From NCBI RefSeq assembly GCF_900187045.1, contig NZ_LT906453.1:2108001-2172000 (forward strand): a DNA stretch of 64,000 bases. Direction: 5' to 3'. Source of the DNA: Dermatophilus congolensis (lineage in GTDB: Bacteria; Actinomycetota; Actinomycetes; Actinomycetales; Dermatophilaceae). This document shows positions 8,714 through 17,106 of this stretch, one piece after another. The translations under genes and the position numbers were made by a program. The notes below the pieces were generated by a model. It saw only the letters and a program-made list of their open reading frames with translations, was not told the DNA's origin and made no database searches. How positions within the stretch are numbered: the stretch's first letter is position 1; every line of letters starts with the position of its first letter.

Positions 8714-10300
8714 ATGGGGGCCATGCTCACGCCCCACCGCGCCCACAGCACATCATCAGGACGTCATGTGAGCAGCGAAAATCAGAAAAATGCAGGTACT
8801 GCGAAAACACTTATGAGAGGAATGAGCTGGCAAACTAGTTGTCAACTCATTCCTCTCATTGTCAATCTGGCCATGACGCCGTGGATCATCCATGGCCTTG
8901 GGCCTGCCCGGTACAGCATTTTTATGCTGGTCACGAGCTTTACTACTTTGCTGAGCCAGTTTGATGGCGGTATCGGCCCGAGCGCGATGCGCTACTTCAC
9001 TATTTATGCCGGGCGTGATGATCGTGAATCCACTACCCGGCTGCTATTGTCGGTCGCGGCTATCGTTTTTACCGGCGGGTTGATCATTTCGCTGACTGTT
9101 TTTCTCACCACTGAGAGCATCTTGCAGTTTTTCCGCGTCGATCCGCTTTTCCTTCCCGAAGCGTCTTTTCTTCTGCGCACGCTCACGATGATCATTGCTT
9201 TCATCTTGGTGCGGAATCTTCTCAACGCTGTCATTAATGCTAGGCAGCTGTTTCGTTATACCTCGATGGCGATTCTGGCTGGATATGGGGTGTATATCGT
9301 TGGGATTACTGCGTCGATCATGTGTGGCTGGGGACTGTACGGCCTGGCATGGACGATGGTGATTCAGCAGGTTGTTGGTTCGATTATCACGGTTCCTGCT
9401 GCTGTGCGTTATCTGCGTCGAGCCACTCCGTGGCATATGAATCGCGCTGATCTTGGTGAGTTTTTTCGTTATTCCTGGAAGGTGCAGATCACTGGGCTGA
9501 CTGGTCTTCTCACCAGTCAGAAGGATCAGTTGGTTGCTGGGCGGCTGCTTTCTGCCCAGCAGTCGGGGCCGATTGGTCAGGGAACGAACTTCGCTCAACA
9601 GCTCCGGCAGATGCCGTTGAATGCTACCTATCCGATGCAGGCGCTGACGGGGACTGAGGTCGCCCGGGTGGGGGCTGGTGATGCTGTCACGAAGATTGAG
9701 AAACTTCAGCGCATTTGGGTGCGCGCCATCGTGGGTTGGTGCGTGATCGGCGCTATTGCTGCGCTTTTCGCCGTGCGTGCGTGGCTTCCGGACTCTTTCA
9801 CTCTGGCGGCGCCTGTGGCGGCTGCGTTCATTTTTGGTTCTGTTTTCCAGTTGATCCGCCATGTTGCGAATCTTTGGTGCTTGACGCTAGGGCATTCAGA
9901 GATTGAGATGCATGCCGGGGTGGCTAGCTTTATTGTCAATGTCGTGCTGTCGGTGGTGCTTTACTTCCCATTCGGTGTGGGGGGTGTGGTCGCAGCCACG
10001 GTTTTAGCGCAGTTGGCTTCTGTTCTCTTTTTTTCTTGGCAGTATCATTCGCGGGTTCCGGTGCGGCCGCGTTTGTACACTCATGAGGTCCCGTTTGTGG
10101 GGCTTGTGGCCGGGATTGGTGTCGCAGTGGCTGTCGAGTGGCTTGTGCACCCTTATCTTCCTCGTGGAGCGCTTGGTTTGCTGGGCGGTGCACTGTTAGC
10201 TGCACCTGGCATGCTCGTTTATCTAGCGTTAGCTTTTAATAAAGCTGATCTGGCCACGGCTAAGGACATTTTCCGCCGCACTCCCCCATCGCGCTCATAA
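8714..10300 (+). CDS. polysaccharide flippase (MATE/Wzx-like, MOP superfamily)
   Basis: A 528-residue integral membrane protein with about 12-14 hydrophobic helices and no long soluble domain. The N-terminal GMSWQTSCQLIPLIVNL and the loop FGVGGVVAATVLAQL are typical of MOP-superfamily lipid-linked oligosaccharide flippases. The start is uncertain: ATG 8714, ATG 8723 (after GGGGGCC) or GTG 8768 (after CAGGA) all fit, and the conserved part begins near the last. It lies at the left edge of the AT-rich island. A pyruvyl transferase and a glycosyltransferase at 19.7-21.7 kb could be parts of the same surface-polysaccharide function (inference). Confidence 0.82.
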   Translation: MGAMLTPHRAHSTSSGRHVSSENQKNAGTAKTLMRGMSWQTSCQLIPLIVNLAMTPWIIHGLGPARYSIFMLVTSFTTLLSQFDGGIGPSAMRYFTIYAGRDDRESTTRLLLSVAAIVFTGGLIISLTVFLTTESILQFFRVDPLFLPEASFLLRTLTMIIAFILVRNLLNAVINARQLFRYTSMAILAGYGVYIVGITASIMCGWGLYGLAWTMVIQQVVGSIITVPAAVRYLRRATPWHMNRADLGEFFRYSWKVQITGLTGLLTSQKDQLVAGRLLSAQQSGPIGQGTNFAQQLRQMPLNATYPMQALTGTEVARVGAGDAVTKIEKLQRIWVRAIVGWCVIGAIAALFAVRAWLPDSFTLAAPVAAAFIFGSVFQLIRHVANLWCLTLGHSEIEMHAGVASFIVNVVLSVVLYFPFGVGGVVAATVLAQLASVLFFSWQYHSRVPVRPRLYTHEVPFVGLVAGIGVAVAVEWLVHPYLPRGALGLLGGALLAAPGMLVYLALAFNKADLATAKDIFRRTPPSRS

Positions 10301-10356
10301 CGGAAGATCCACCCGCAGTCAGTTTTTATATACGAAAGCCCACGGAGATCCTCTAC

Positions 10357-11625
10357 GTGCAGAGCCCTCTCGAAAACAACCCGTCTAATCCATTTCTGAA
10401 AAAATCGTTTCGACAGTGGTATTCAGCCACAACTTTATTGGCAATCAGCACATCAACAACTATCGCGGTAACTTTACTTCTAGTAGACATTACTAAAAAT
10501 ACCGCGATCGCTGGGATGCTTAGCGGACTCATTCTTTTTATTCAGCTGTGCATAGGGCCCATTGGTGGCGGCTTAGCTGACGTTACTGATCGACGCACGC
10601 TGCTGCGCCGCGCACTTATGACGGCCCTGGCTGCTAACTTAACTACCGTCATCTCTCTTCTTTTGTTTTTTACATACGAAGAACTTCACGGAGGCTGGCT
10701 ATCTTTTCTTGTAGTTTTTTCTCTTATCGTTTCCGGCGCTGCCGCTGGCATTGCCGATCCTTCGATTGATGCCTCTGCCCGGTCTCTTATCACACCTGCT
10801 GAGTTTCCACGGGCGATGAGTGCAGAGCAGGCGCGAAGTTCCACTCTTCACATAGTTGGAAGCCCAGCTTCAGGGGCCATGTATTCTACATTTCCAGCTT
10901 TGCCGTTCATTCTTAGAATCGTATGCGATGCGGGCTTTTTACTGACCCTGCAAAGAATCAAGCGAGGTTTAGGGCCAACCGGAACCGAAGCACTTGATTC
11001 GAAGTTAAAGATTTTACTTAAGTCACTGTCTGGATATAAAGAATCATTTGCTTTCATACAAAGCAAAGAAGCCTTGAGACGTATCCAGGTAGCGGCACCT
11101 CTGATTAATCTCATGGTTTTTTCCGGCACGTCGTGGGCTGTTTTGAATATGTCTCATTCTGGTGCTGGTGGCTTGATTTCCGGGATTACTGTTTCCGGGT
11201 TTGCGATTGGGGCACTTCTGGGAAGTTCGATCACCCCTTTCTTAACCGATAGGTTTACTCCGGGCATCCTTGCAATCGCTGGCCTTTCTTGGATGACCAT
11301 TATTTTTGCCCTCTTGTTTATTTATGGGGGAAATCCGTGGGCCCTTTTCGTTCTTGCGGTTTTAGGCATGGCCCCCTCTCCAGCTTTGAATGGCGGGCTT
11401 TTTGGTCATGTTTTTGCTGAAACCCCTGGGGACATGCAGGGAAGGGTGATGGCTACATTCAGCCTCGTTGCTGGCTTGTCGGCCGTAGTTGCTCCAGTTT
11501 TTTCAGGGTGGGCAGTTCAGGAAGATTTGAATGTTTTATTAGGTTTCGCCACGTGCTCTGTTGGGATTGTTGGAATTTTGATTCTTGCGTCATCTTCCGC
11601 GGTAAGAAATATGAAAAAGTATTAA
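10357..11625 (+). CDS. MFS transporter (EntS/MFS_3-like exporter)
   Basis: A 422-residue protein with about 12 predicted membrane helices. The loop 2-3 signature of the major facilitator superfamily is visible as GPIGGGLADVTDRRTLLRRA. The GTG start follows CGGAGATC by a suitable distance. The substrate cannot be read from the sequence; related proteins export drugs or siderophores. The gene is clearly AT-richer than the core genes, with frequent A/T-ending codons, suggesting foreign origin or a relaxed terminus-type composition. It follows the flippase by 56 bases and precedes the TPR protein, so the three may share a transcript. Confidence 0.85.
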   Translation: MQSPLENNPSNPFLKKSFRQWYSATTLLAISTSTTIAVTLLLVDITKNTAIAGMLSGLILFIQLCIGPIGGGLADVTDRRTLLRRALMTALAANLTTVISLLLFFTYEELHGGWLSFLVVFSLIVSGAAAGIADPSIDASARSLITPAEFPRAMSAEQARSSTLHIVGSPASGAMYSTFPALPFILRIVCDAGFLLTLQRIKRGLGPTGTEALDSKLKILLKSLSGYKESFAFIQSKEALRRIQVAAPLINLMVFSGTSWAVLNMSHSGAGGLISGITVSGFAIGALLGSSITPFLTDRFTPGILAIAGLSWMTIIFALLFIYGGNPWALFVLAVLGMAPSPALNGGLFGHVFAETPGDMQGRVMATFSLVAGLSAVVAPVFSGWAVQEDLNVLLGFATCSVGIVGILILASSSAVRNMKKY

Positions 11626-11698
11626 TTATTTATCGGGGTTCACGTATTGAAGTGGACTGAGCGGCTTCCTGCACATCAGATTTTCACGAGGAGCATTA

Positions 11699-12223
11699 GT
11701 GGCTTGGCAGCAAAAACTTAAGGACCTTTGGAATAGCTTTGAGGCGATGTCGTCAGATGAGTTTTCCCGACAATTGGAATCCATTTTGGAGAATCCTGCA
11801 ATACCTGAATCGCGCCGAGCGTTCGAGGTGGCCTGCAAGTTCGATTCTTTGGGGCGGCCTGACCTCGCGGTGGACGGTTATCGGACTGCCCTAGACCAGG
11901 GGTTGGAGTCATATGAGAGTCGTCGCGCGCGGATCCAGCTCGCAAGCTCATTGCGTAACCTGGGCCATCTTGAGGAAGGCTTGAAAGTTCTTTCCAATGA
12001 GACCGATCCTCTGGGTGATGGTCTCGATGATGCTGTGGTGCTTTTCCGGGCTCTCCTACTTACCGACTTGGGGTACGAACGGGAGGCGGTAGCGACTTTG
12101 GTGCATGCGCTTGCGTCTCATCTCCCTCGGTATGTGAACTCAGCTCACCGTTACGCGGATCTTCTTCTAGAAACAGCCCCACGCCAGGCGAAACTGCAAC
12201 ACACGGATGAAGTGGAGAAGTAA
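11699..12223 (+). CDS. tetratricopeptide-repeat protein
   Basis: A 174-residue soluble helical protein. Repeated helix pairs such as ACKFDSLGRPDLAVDGYRTA, ASSLRNLGHLEEGLKVL and ALLLTDLGYEREAVATLVHA match a TPR_5-type fold of three to four repeats. TPR proteins act as protein-binding scaffolds; no catalytic residues are evident. The GTG start is supported by GAGGAGC eight bases upstream. It follows the MFS gene by 73 bases on the same strand. Partner unknown. Confidence 0.75.
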   Translation: MAWQQKLKDLWNSFEAMSSDEFSRQLESILENPAIPESRRAFEVACKFDSLGRPDLAVDGYRTALDQGLESYESRRARIQLASSLRNLGHLEEGLKVLSNETDPLGDGLDDAVVLFRALLLTDLGYEREAVATLVHALASHLPRYVNSAHRYADLLLETAPRQAKLQHTDEVEK

Positions 12224-12336
12224 CGGCTGATAAGCGTGCATGGTAGCTAGAGTCTTGGGTCATCAGGCGCGATCCATGCAGTTCCTGCTGTATTTCTCGC
12301 CATCATTATCCGTTGGAACTCCTGAGGGGCTAGCCA

Positions 12337-12546
12337 GTGGGAAAGATTTCTAGGTCAGAGCAGGCAATATCAGCAATATTGATGGCCTTCATAGCAATCT
12401 TCCTCAATGACTTGCAGTTCGCGCGCACTACGAGAGACTTCCTGTCAATTATTTTTGCATTTGCCGTGTCTTTTTTTATCACAGGCGCAATTTCTTATGG
12501 ATATAATTGGTTAAGTGACCGACTCTCCGGAGATAAGAAGCATTAA
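12337..12546 (+). CDS. small membrane protein, unknown
   Basis: A 69-residue product with two hydrophobic stretches (about residues 9-25 and 35-55) and a charged tail ending SDRLSGDKKH, opening from GTG. I do not recognise a family. It lies 113 bases after the TPR gene on the same strand and is followed, after 147 bases, by a strong terminator hairpin, which supports a transcript ending here. The Shine-Dalgarno is poor, so it may be spurious. Confidence 0.4.
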   Translation: MGKISRSEQAISAILMAFIAIFLNDLQFARTTRDFLSIIFAFAVSFFITGAISYGYNWLSDRLSGDKKH

Positions 12547-12693
12547 TCAATGTTTTTAATCGCACCGTCGCGAAGTCACTCGCGGGAAATCCAGCAATAA
12601 CTTTCTAAACCGCATCTAACATGCTTTACCATAGATGATGGGGCATTTAACTCTTTAGCGATAGTGCCCATCGGATTATTTAGTGACGCGGTC

Positions 12694-12736
12694 GCTCGTT
12701 CCTCCTGAATTTCCCGTTAGGAGGAACGAGCTTTTT
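12694..12736 (+). terminator. rho-independent terminator
   Basis: A perfect 13-bp stem (12694-12706 with 12719-12731) around a 12-base loop is followed directly by five T on the plus strand. This is the clearest intrinsic terminator in the island and probably ends the flippase-MFS-TPR-small ORF transcript. Confidence 0.85.
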
Positions 12737-12775
12737 AAGCAGAATTGATGATATCCGTGACGCGTTACTTAAAGG

Positions 12776-13015
12776 TCAGCTTCTTTTTGAAAAGAAACTT
12801 GTTAGGTCTCTAATTGTCCGCGAAATAACTGCGCCGCTAGCCATAAAGAGGATGGCGGACTGAATTGCATCTTCTCTGAGATTCCACGCAAGAAGAACGA
12901 GCGTGACACTGATTACAAGTAGCGCAATTACAGAAAAAGCATTCAGCTCCGACCCTGCAGGGCTTGAATCTAATCCAAAATATTTTGTCAAGCTTTTTGG
13001 GTTACTGGAACTCAT
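12776..13015 (-). CDS. small membrane protein, unknown
   Basis: A 79-residue protein with a polar N terminus, two hydrophobic segments (about residues 27-43 and 51-66) and a basic C terminus (SFFSKRS). Not recognised. AAGGAGAT ahead of the ATG gives a good Shine-Dalgarno, which makes this frame credible. It is convergent with the preceding small gene, with the 12694 terminator between them. AT-rich composition like the rest of the island. Confidence 0.55.
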   Translation of the reverse strand: MSSSNPKSLTKYFGLDSSPAGSELNAFSVIALLVISVTLVLLAWNLREDAIQSAILFMASGAVISRTIRDLTSFFSKRS

Positions 13016-13297
13016 CTGACTATCTCCTTCTGTGAGTTACATGCAGCGTTTTCTGTCTGGCGATTGTGAGGCAAACTCTGCAAACTTTGGATGTTTGATG
13101 GGTATAAGTTAACAAGAAAGTTCATGAAATCTACCGAAACGCGCCCAAAGTAACTTTGTCGCCCAGACTTTTGTCGCGAATACAGGCCCGTTAGGGTCGC
13201 AGCAGCATACTGTGGGTTATGACAGAGGGTCCGCATGGGCTACGTGAAGATTGTGGCCAACGAGGCATAGTTCTTTCGGTGACCCTTGGGAGCAGAA

Positions 13298-13756
13298 GTG
13301 ACAGATTTTGACAAGAATCTTGAAAAGTGCGGTCCCCGAGTTTATGGAGAACATGTTCCTTCGTGGGTGCGCGATGCGAAACGTCAGATCTTGATGGCTG
13401 CGGAGTTAGAGATGGAAGATAAGCGGAGAGCTCGGCATATAAATGCTCTTCGTTTCTCTTCTGGGGTAATTATCGACTATGCCCCTGAAGACACCCCAAT
13501 TAATCCAGTGTGGGGTGAGTTTGTTTTCGATATTGGAAATCAGCTAGAGAGTTTCTGGGAGTTTTACCCGTATACACCTGCGCATCTTCTTGCCGTATGC
13601 AATCCGCGTCCAGATCGAGCAGAGATAGCCGTTCTCACTGACCATATTTGCGTATTCCGGAGAAGGATATCTGAAAGTGAGCCTGTCCTGTCGATGTTAT
13701 CTTCGATAAGATCACAGCTTCTCGAGAATCCGGATGCTAAAAACGTCGCATATTAA
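13298..13756 (+). CDS. hypothetical soluble protein
   Basis: A 152-residue acidic protein, opening MTDFDKNLEKCG and containing VWGEFVFDIGNQLESFWEF and HICVFRRRISE. No family recognised. GTG 13298 is preferred because GGGAG lies five bases upstream; the frame is open from TTG 13286. Even amino-acid composition and lack of low-complexity sequence suggest a real gene. It sits among small genes of unknown function, one of which is duplicated and decayed nearby. Confidence 0.55.
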   Translation: MTDFDKNLEKCGPRVYGEHVPSWVRDAKRQILMAAELEMEDKRRARHINALRFSSGVIIDYAPEDTPINPVWGEFVFDIGNQLESFWEFYPYTPAHLLAVCNPRPDRAEIAVLTDHICVFRRRISESEPVLSMLSSIRSQLLENPDAKNVAY

Positions 13757-13909
13757 TGATTTTTTCATTACCGGACGGTAACCAATTCAGGATTCATGAT
13801 CCATATTGGGTGCGCACTGGTGAATTCAAACTCGCCCACGCTGTATCAGTATTGACGTCGGTTGACACTAGTATTTGGCCAGAGATTGACTCTTCCTGAG
13901 GGAACAGGA

Positions 13910-14149
13910 GTGAACGCTTTGAATAAAAGTAGAGTTCGTATTCTAAAGTGGGTAAGAAGATTTTTCTTCTATTTTGTCGGAATTTCTGGCTTGATCCTGT
14001 TGGCTCTAAGTTTCTGGTTCGATACCAAAAAAATCGGGGACACCTTCTGCATGGCTGCGATTATTGCGCATATAGCGACTTGGCCAATCTTGTCTAAGAC
14101 TAAAGAACCTGATCACCAGAGTTCGCCTCACTGCGATATTTGCCACTAA
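13910..14149 (+). CDS. small two-helix membrane protein, unknown
   Basis: A 79-residue protein with a basic start (NKSRVRILKWVRR), a strong membrane helix near residues 16-36, a weaker second one near 45-60 and a C-terminal HCDICH. Not recognised. GTG 13910 follows GAGGGAACAGGA closely and is preferred over the upstream TTG at 13862. AT-rich like its neighbours. The CxxC pair at the end could be a metal or redox site, but this is only a suggestion. Confidence 0.45.
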   Translation: MNALNKSRVRILKWVRRFFFYFVGISGLILLALSFWFDTKKIGDTFCMAAIIAHIATWPILSKTKEPDHQSSPHCDICH

Positions 14150-14288
14150 AGCGCCTCTTACTGGCAGGACCGAAGACAGTAGCGCCACTCATCGTTTTCT
14201 GGTTCCTCACTAGCTGATATATCTAGAATTTGACCGCTGGCCAGAGGTACGCGGAAGCGACATTAGAACCAGAGGAGAAACTTAGCCA

Positions 14289-14494
14289 GTGACGAAAACA
14301 TGCCGCATCGTCGATTTTTTCCCTTACGAAGCAGATGATGAAGCATTCAGTCCACTGCAAAAGTATATGGAGAAGCACTGCCTCTCTTTTTTTGCCGAAA
14401 AATGGCAACGATACTGCTTTTCTTTGCGTTTAGGTACCCGGATAGTTTAGTGAGGCAGCAAGAACTTTTCATTCGGGAGATTCCTAACAGCTGA
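14289..14494 (+). pseudogene. decayed partial copy of the 14626-15123 gene
   Basis: Translating from GTG 14289 gives CRIVDFFPYEADDEAF then SPLQKYMEKH and FFAEK, which align with FRIVDYTPYATGDDF, RPLHDYMEEY and IFAEK of the intact gene on the other strand. After FAEK the match continues one frame away as MATILLFFAFRYPDSLV (intact: MAMLLLLVAYRYSDSVI), so one A has been lost from an A run near 14399. The match then jumps straight to RQQELFIREI, equal to the C-terminal KQQGLFIREL of the intact protein, so roughly 95 codons are deleted. A good AGAGGAGAAA Shine-Dalgarno remains upstream. The copy is inverted relative to the intact gene. Confidence 0.8.
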
Positions 14495-14625
14495 TAGGTA
14501 TTGGCTTGGCTCAGTTGAGCTGGCTGGGCACAACAGTTGGGGTCCCCTGAGGGTCAGAGAGGTTGAGACTCGGGGCCCGCGAACATGCTTAGCAATCCCA
14601 CCTGAGCACAGGAACTACTCCCCCC

Positions 14626-15123
14626 TCACCAGTCGTTCTTCGACAACTCCCGGATGAAAAGCCCCTGCTGCTTAGCTAGGGCATCAAGTAGATTTAAGAA
14701 CTCTTCATCATCGGCATAGATCTCAGTAGAAAATCCACCCGTGATGCGTATCAAGCAGTTATTCCCGGGAACGTAAACCAGGAAAGCAACTCCTATATCA
14801 TCGGCAATGATCTTTCGGATGTAACTGACTAATTTCTCTGGCTCGAAGTGGCGAACATTCAAATCTCGTTCCAGTCCAGGAAACTGCTTATAGAACCAAT
14901 CGGTACCCTCGACATAGATAACGCTATCTGAGTACCTGTACGCGACAAGAAGCAAGAGCATTGCCATTTTTTCAGCAAAAATAGGCCGAAAATACTCTTC
15001 CATGTAGTCATGGAGAGGCCTGAAATCATCACCTGTAGCGTAAGGGGTGTAATCAACGATGCGGAATGTTTCCGCCTCTGCCAATTTTTCTATTTTTTCC
15101 CAGTGGGCGTCAGCTTCACTCAT
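14626..15123 (-). CDS. hypothetical protein with a decayed paralogue next door
   Basis: A 165-residue acidic protein. Visible blocks are FRIVDYTPYATGDDF, AEKMAMLLLLVAYRYSD, LNVRHFEPEKLVSYIRKI, CLIRITGGFSTEIYADD and LAKQQGLFIRELS. No named family recognised. The mix of a hydrophobic central helix and alternating strand-like segments suggests a small alpha/beta protein. A broken, inverted second copy lies 130 bases away. Local duplication and loss of small acidic genes is typical of immunity-protein clusters, but no toxin gene is visible, so that is only a hypothesis. The Shine-Dalgarno is weak. Confidence 0.6.
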   Translation of the reverse strand: MSEADAHWEKIEKLAEAETFRIVDYTPYATGDDFRPLHDYMEEYFRPIFAEKMAMLLLLVAYRYSDSVIYVEGTDWFYKQFPGLERDLNVRHFEPEKLVSYIRKIIADDIGVAFLVYVPGNNCLIRITGGFSTEIYADDEEFLNLLDALAKQQGLFIRELSKNDW

Positions 15124-15546
15124 TTTTCGACGATCTATCTGTTGTTTTTGATGGGTTCGACCCTTCTGGCGCTTTTATCAAGCGACACCGAGGATGACTG
15201 CTGTCGTTGCTCCACGGGGAATTTGTCCCAACACCTGGGATGAAAAATGCCCCTGCCACTGGCGGAACTGTGTAACGACTCACTTCCCCGGGGCGGGCTA
15301 ACCCCTGGAGATGCGGACCTGAACGAGCGTGAACAATCTCTTGTGTTCCACGCCCACGGTGTGGGAATGTTCTTAGGCCGTGGAATCCGCCAGTTTTGGA
15401 GGAGTGCTGTTTGGTATTCCCTCCTCCATATGCCCCCAGAAGATCGCGGTTTGGCCTTCAGAGGGTTCGCCAGAGTACGCAAACCGAAAGGAAACCTCCT
15501 CTTCAGAGCTTTCCTAGGATCGCAAAATATTTCATTTGATCACACA

Positions 15547-15613
15547 ATCACTTAATCTTTCTACTGAGAAAGGATTAAGTGATCACCTGAACTTCGCAGG
15601 TTTCCAGGTGATC
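15547..15613. repeat. two overlapping inverted repeats
   Basis: An 11-bp perfect arm pair (15547-15557 with 15573-15583), extended inward by five more pairs with one bulged base, shares bases with a second 9-bp perfect pair (15581-15589 with 15605-15613). The two hairpins would compete through the shared segment 15581-15583. No U-tract follows on either strand. The surrounding stretch 15124-15753 contains no gene I can support; overlapping open frames on both strands there look non-coding. Confidence 0.6.
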
Positions 15614-15753
15614 GCCACCCATACTTGCTCTCCCGAAGGCAAACGGCCTCATCTTGCTGTGATTACTCAACTCACCTGAGTCGAACAGCTCATTGAGATA
15701 TTCCCGAAATCTCAGCAATAAAATCAGTTATTTTGGCATACTTCAGTTGAATC

Positions 15754-15795
15754 AACTGGGGCTGTGATGCAGCGCACTGCTTCACAGCCCCAGTT
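15754..15795. terminator. 14-bp perfect hairpin downstream of lsr2
   Basis: Arms 15754-15767 and 15782-15795 are perfectly complementary around a 14-base loop, located 74 bases beyond the stop codon of the first lsr2 gene (minus strand). No clear T tract; probably the end of the lsr2 transcript. Confidence 0.55.
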
Positions 15796-15868
15796 AGCGA
15801 GTTTTAGCGTGCTGAGCCTTATCCAAGCATCTTCCGGAAAGCGGCATCAGCTGCGCAGATGCGTCACT

Positions 15869-16231
15869 TCAGGCTTTGTTCGGCCCATCGTTAAGGTTGT
15901 GGGCTTCGCGGTAGGCCTGCTCAAGACTGGCTGGGATACGGCCACGATCTTTGACCTCGTGCCCTTGAGCACGGGCCCACTGGCGGATGTTTTGCAGCAG
16001 TTCAGGCGAACGCGCCGTGTCCCCTGCCTTGGCCTTGCTCTTCGTGGATCGGCGGCCACTGACCCGGTGAGCTTTCGCCACCCAATCAGCAAGTTCACTT
16101 CGCAAAATTCCGGCATTCTCGGCCGAAAGGTCGATCTCGTACTGCACACCATCAAGCTCAAACTTCACGACCTCATCGGCTTTACCGCCGTCCATGTCGT
16201 CAATGAGGGTTACTTCAACCTTTTTCGCCAT
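15869..16231 (-). CDS. lsr2: Lsr2 family nucleoid-associated protein (copy 1)
   Basis: A 120-residue protein with the N-terminal Lsr2 dimerisation domain (MAKKVEVTLIDDMDGG, VVKFELDGVQYEIDLS) and the C-terminal DNA-binding domain with the RGR AT-hook-like motif (KDRGRIPASLEQAY). Lsr2 binds AT-rich DNA, bridges it and silences acquired genes, acting as the actinobacterial analogue of H-NS. GGAGA precedes the chosen ATG; an in-frame ATG at 16249 is less likely. It stands alone inside the AT-rich island, 2.7 kb from a second, very similar lsr2. Confidence 0.93.
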   Translation of the reverse strand: MAKKVEVTLIDDMDGGKADEVVKFELDGVQYEIDLSAENAGILRSELADWVAKAHRVSGRRSTKSKAKAGDTARSPELLQNIRQWARAQGHEVKDRGRIPASLEQAYREAHNLNDGPNKA

Positions 16232-16767
16232 AAAATTTTCTCCATTCAAGGAAAGCTTTATTGATTATTTGATCTTAGGGTGCGCATAGCACCCAGCTGG
16301 ATCGTGATGGCAACACTGCTGTAAATATCACCCTCGCTTCAAAGGCGGTGGGTAGAGTAAACAGCTTCGGAGAGATTGATGACATACTTGCAAGATGCTT
16401 TAGCGATTGGACTGCTACCTTGTGAGGTATTGATTTCCTTTTCAGACGACAGATCATCGGCTATGCATACTTGCCGCCACCTCAAACCTCACCTTAGGTG
16501 AAATTATAACCTCGTAAACCTTTGAGCCCTAATTTCTTCTGTAAATAATTGCTCAAAGATACACAGGGCCGCAGCCCCTTCAGTGACGCTCGTATCCAAA
16601 CCACCGATGAGCGAAGGGGAAGCATCAATGATCCAGGATGCGGGAGTGGTTCGCTCGAGCCACAGCGGTATGCGAATTTACACTCAAGTAAGCAAAAGAA
16701 GATCAAAAATCAACATCAAAGTGAATAACCGCAACAAGTAAAGCTTGTCATCTAGAGAAGAGATCTT
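16232..16767. other. gene-free AT-rich stretch
   Basis: Between the first lsr2 and the interrupted membrane-protein gene. Short open frames exist on both strands, including one of about 47 codons near 16605-16742 on the plus strand, but none has recognisable features. It probably contains the lsr2 promoter and gene remnants. Confidence 0.4.
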
Positions 16768-17007
16768 TCATGCGAAAGTTGAAGATTCCTTCATCTCACG
16801 CCGAGAAAGCACGAAGTGCCACCCGTGAGCAATCACTCCGAAGAAGATTGAGATATAAGGGCTGAAAAGAATGAGCAGTATGGCTACTGCCGGGATCGAC
16901 CACGGCATGGAACTCCGCTTAACGATCGCAACCAAATTTGCAGAAAGAACTACTGCCGCAAATAGCTATAAACCATACCAAAGTTCATTCGACAAAGGAT
17001 TAATCAT
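16768..17007 (-). pseudogene. small membrane protein interrupted by an in-frame TAG
   Basis: From ATG 17007, preceded by AGAGGGATGCAGG, the frame reads MINPLSNELWYGL, then TAG (16966-16968). It continues without further stops for 66 codons as LFAAVVLSANLVAIVKRSS, then SMPWSIPAVAILLILFS and PYISIFFGVIAHGWHFV, ending at TGA 16768. The continuation is a well-formed two- to three-helix membrane protein, so the amber codon looks like a single inactivating substitution. The family is unknown. Translation from an internal start cannot be excluded. Confidence 0.6.
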
Positions 17008-17106
17008 CCTGCATCCCTCTTGAGCTCTATTAAGTCCGCAAGGAACTTACCACACTCTTACCGAAGGCAGTGACTGTTATGCATCGGCAGAATTGGTGAC
17101 GCTAGT

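Noticed and set aside
8401-8751. 116-codon minus-strand frame between the wall-hydrolase leader and the flippase
   Set aside because: It overlaps the candidate riboswitch and the flippase start and has no family features.
13012-13236. 74-codon minus-strand frame whose stop overlaps the next ATG (ATGA)
   Set aside because: The overlap looks like coupling, but there is no Shine-Dalgarno and the composition is not protein-like.
14500-14620. GC-rich stretch with imperfect pairing, considered as a small RNA or tRNA-like element
   Set aside because: No cloverleaf or tmRNA features; pairing is interrupted by bulges.
15135-15555. Opposing open frames on both strands (115 and 102 codons)
   Set aside because: Neither has recognisable motifs or a good start; likely remnants or chance frames.
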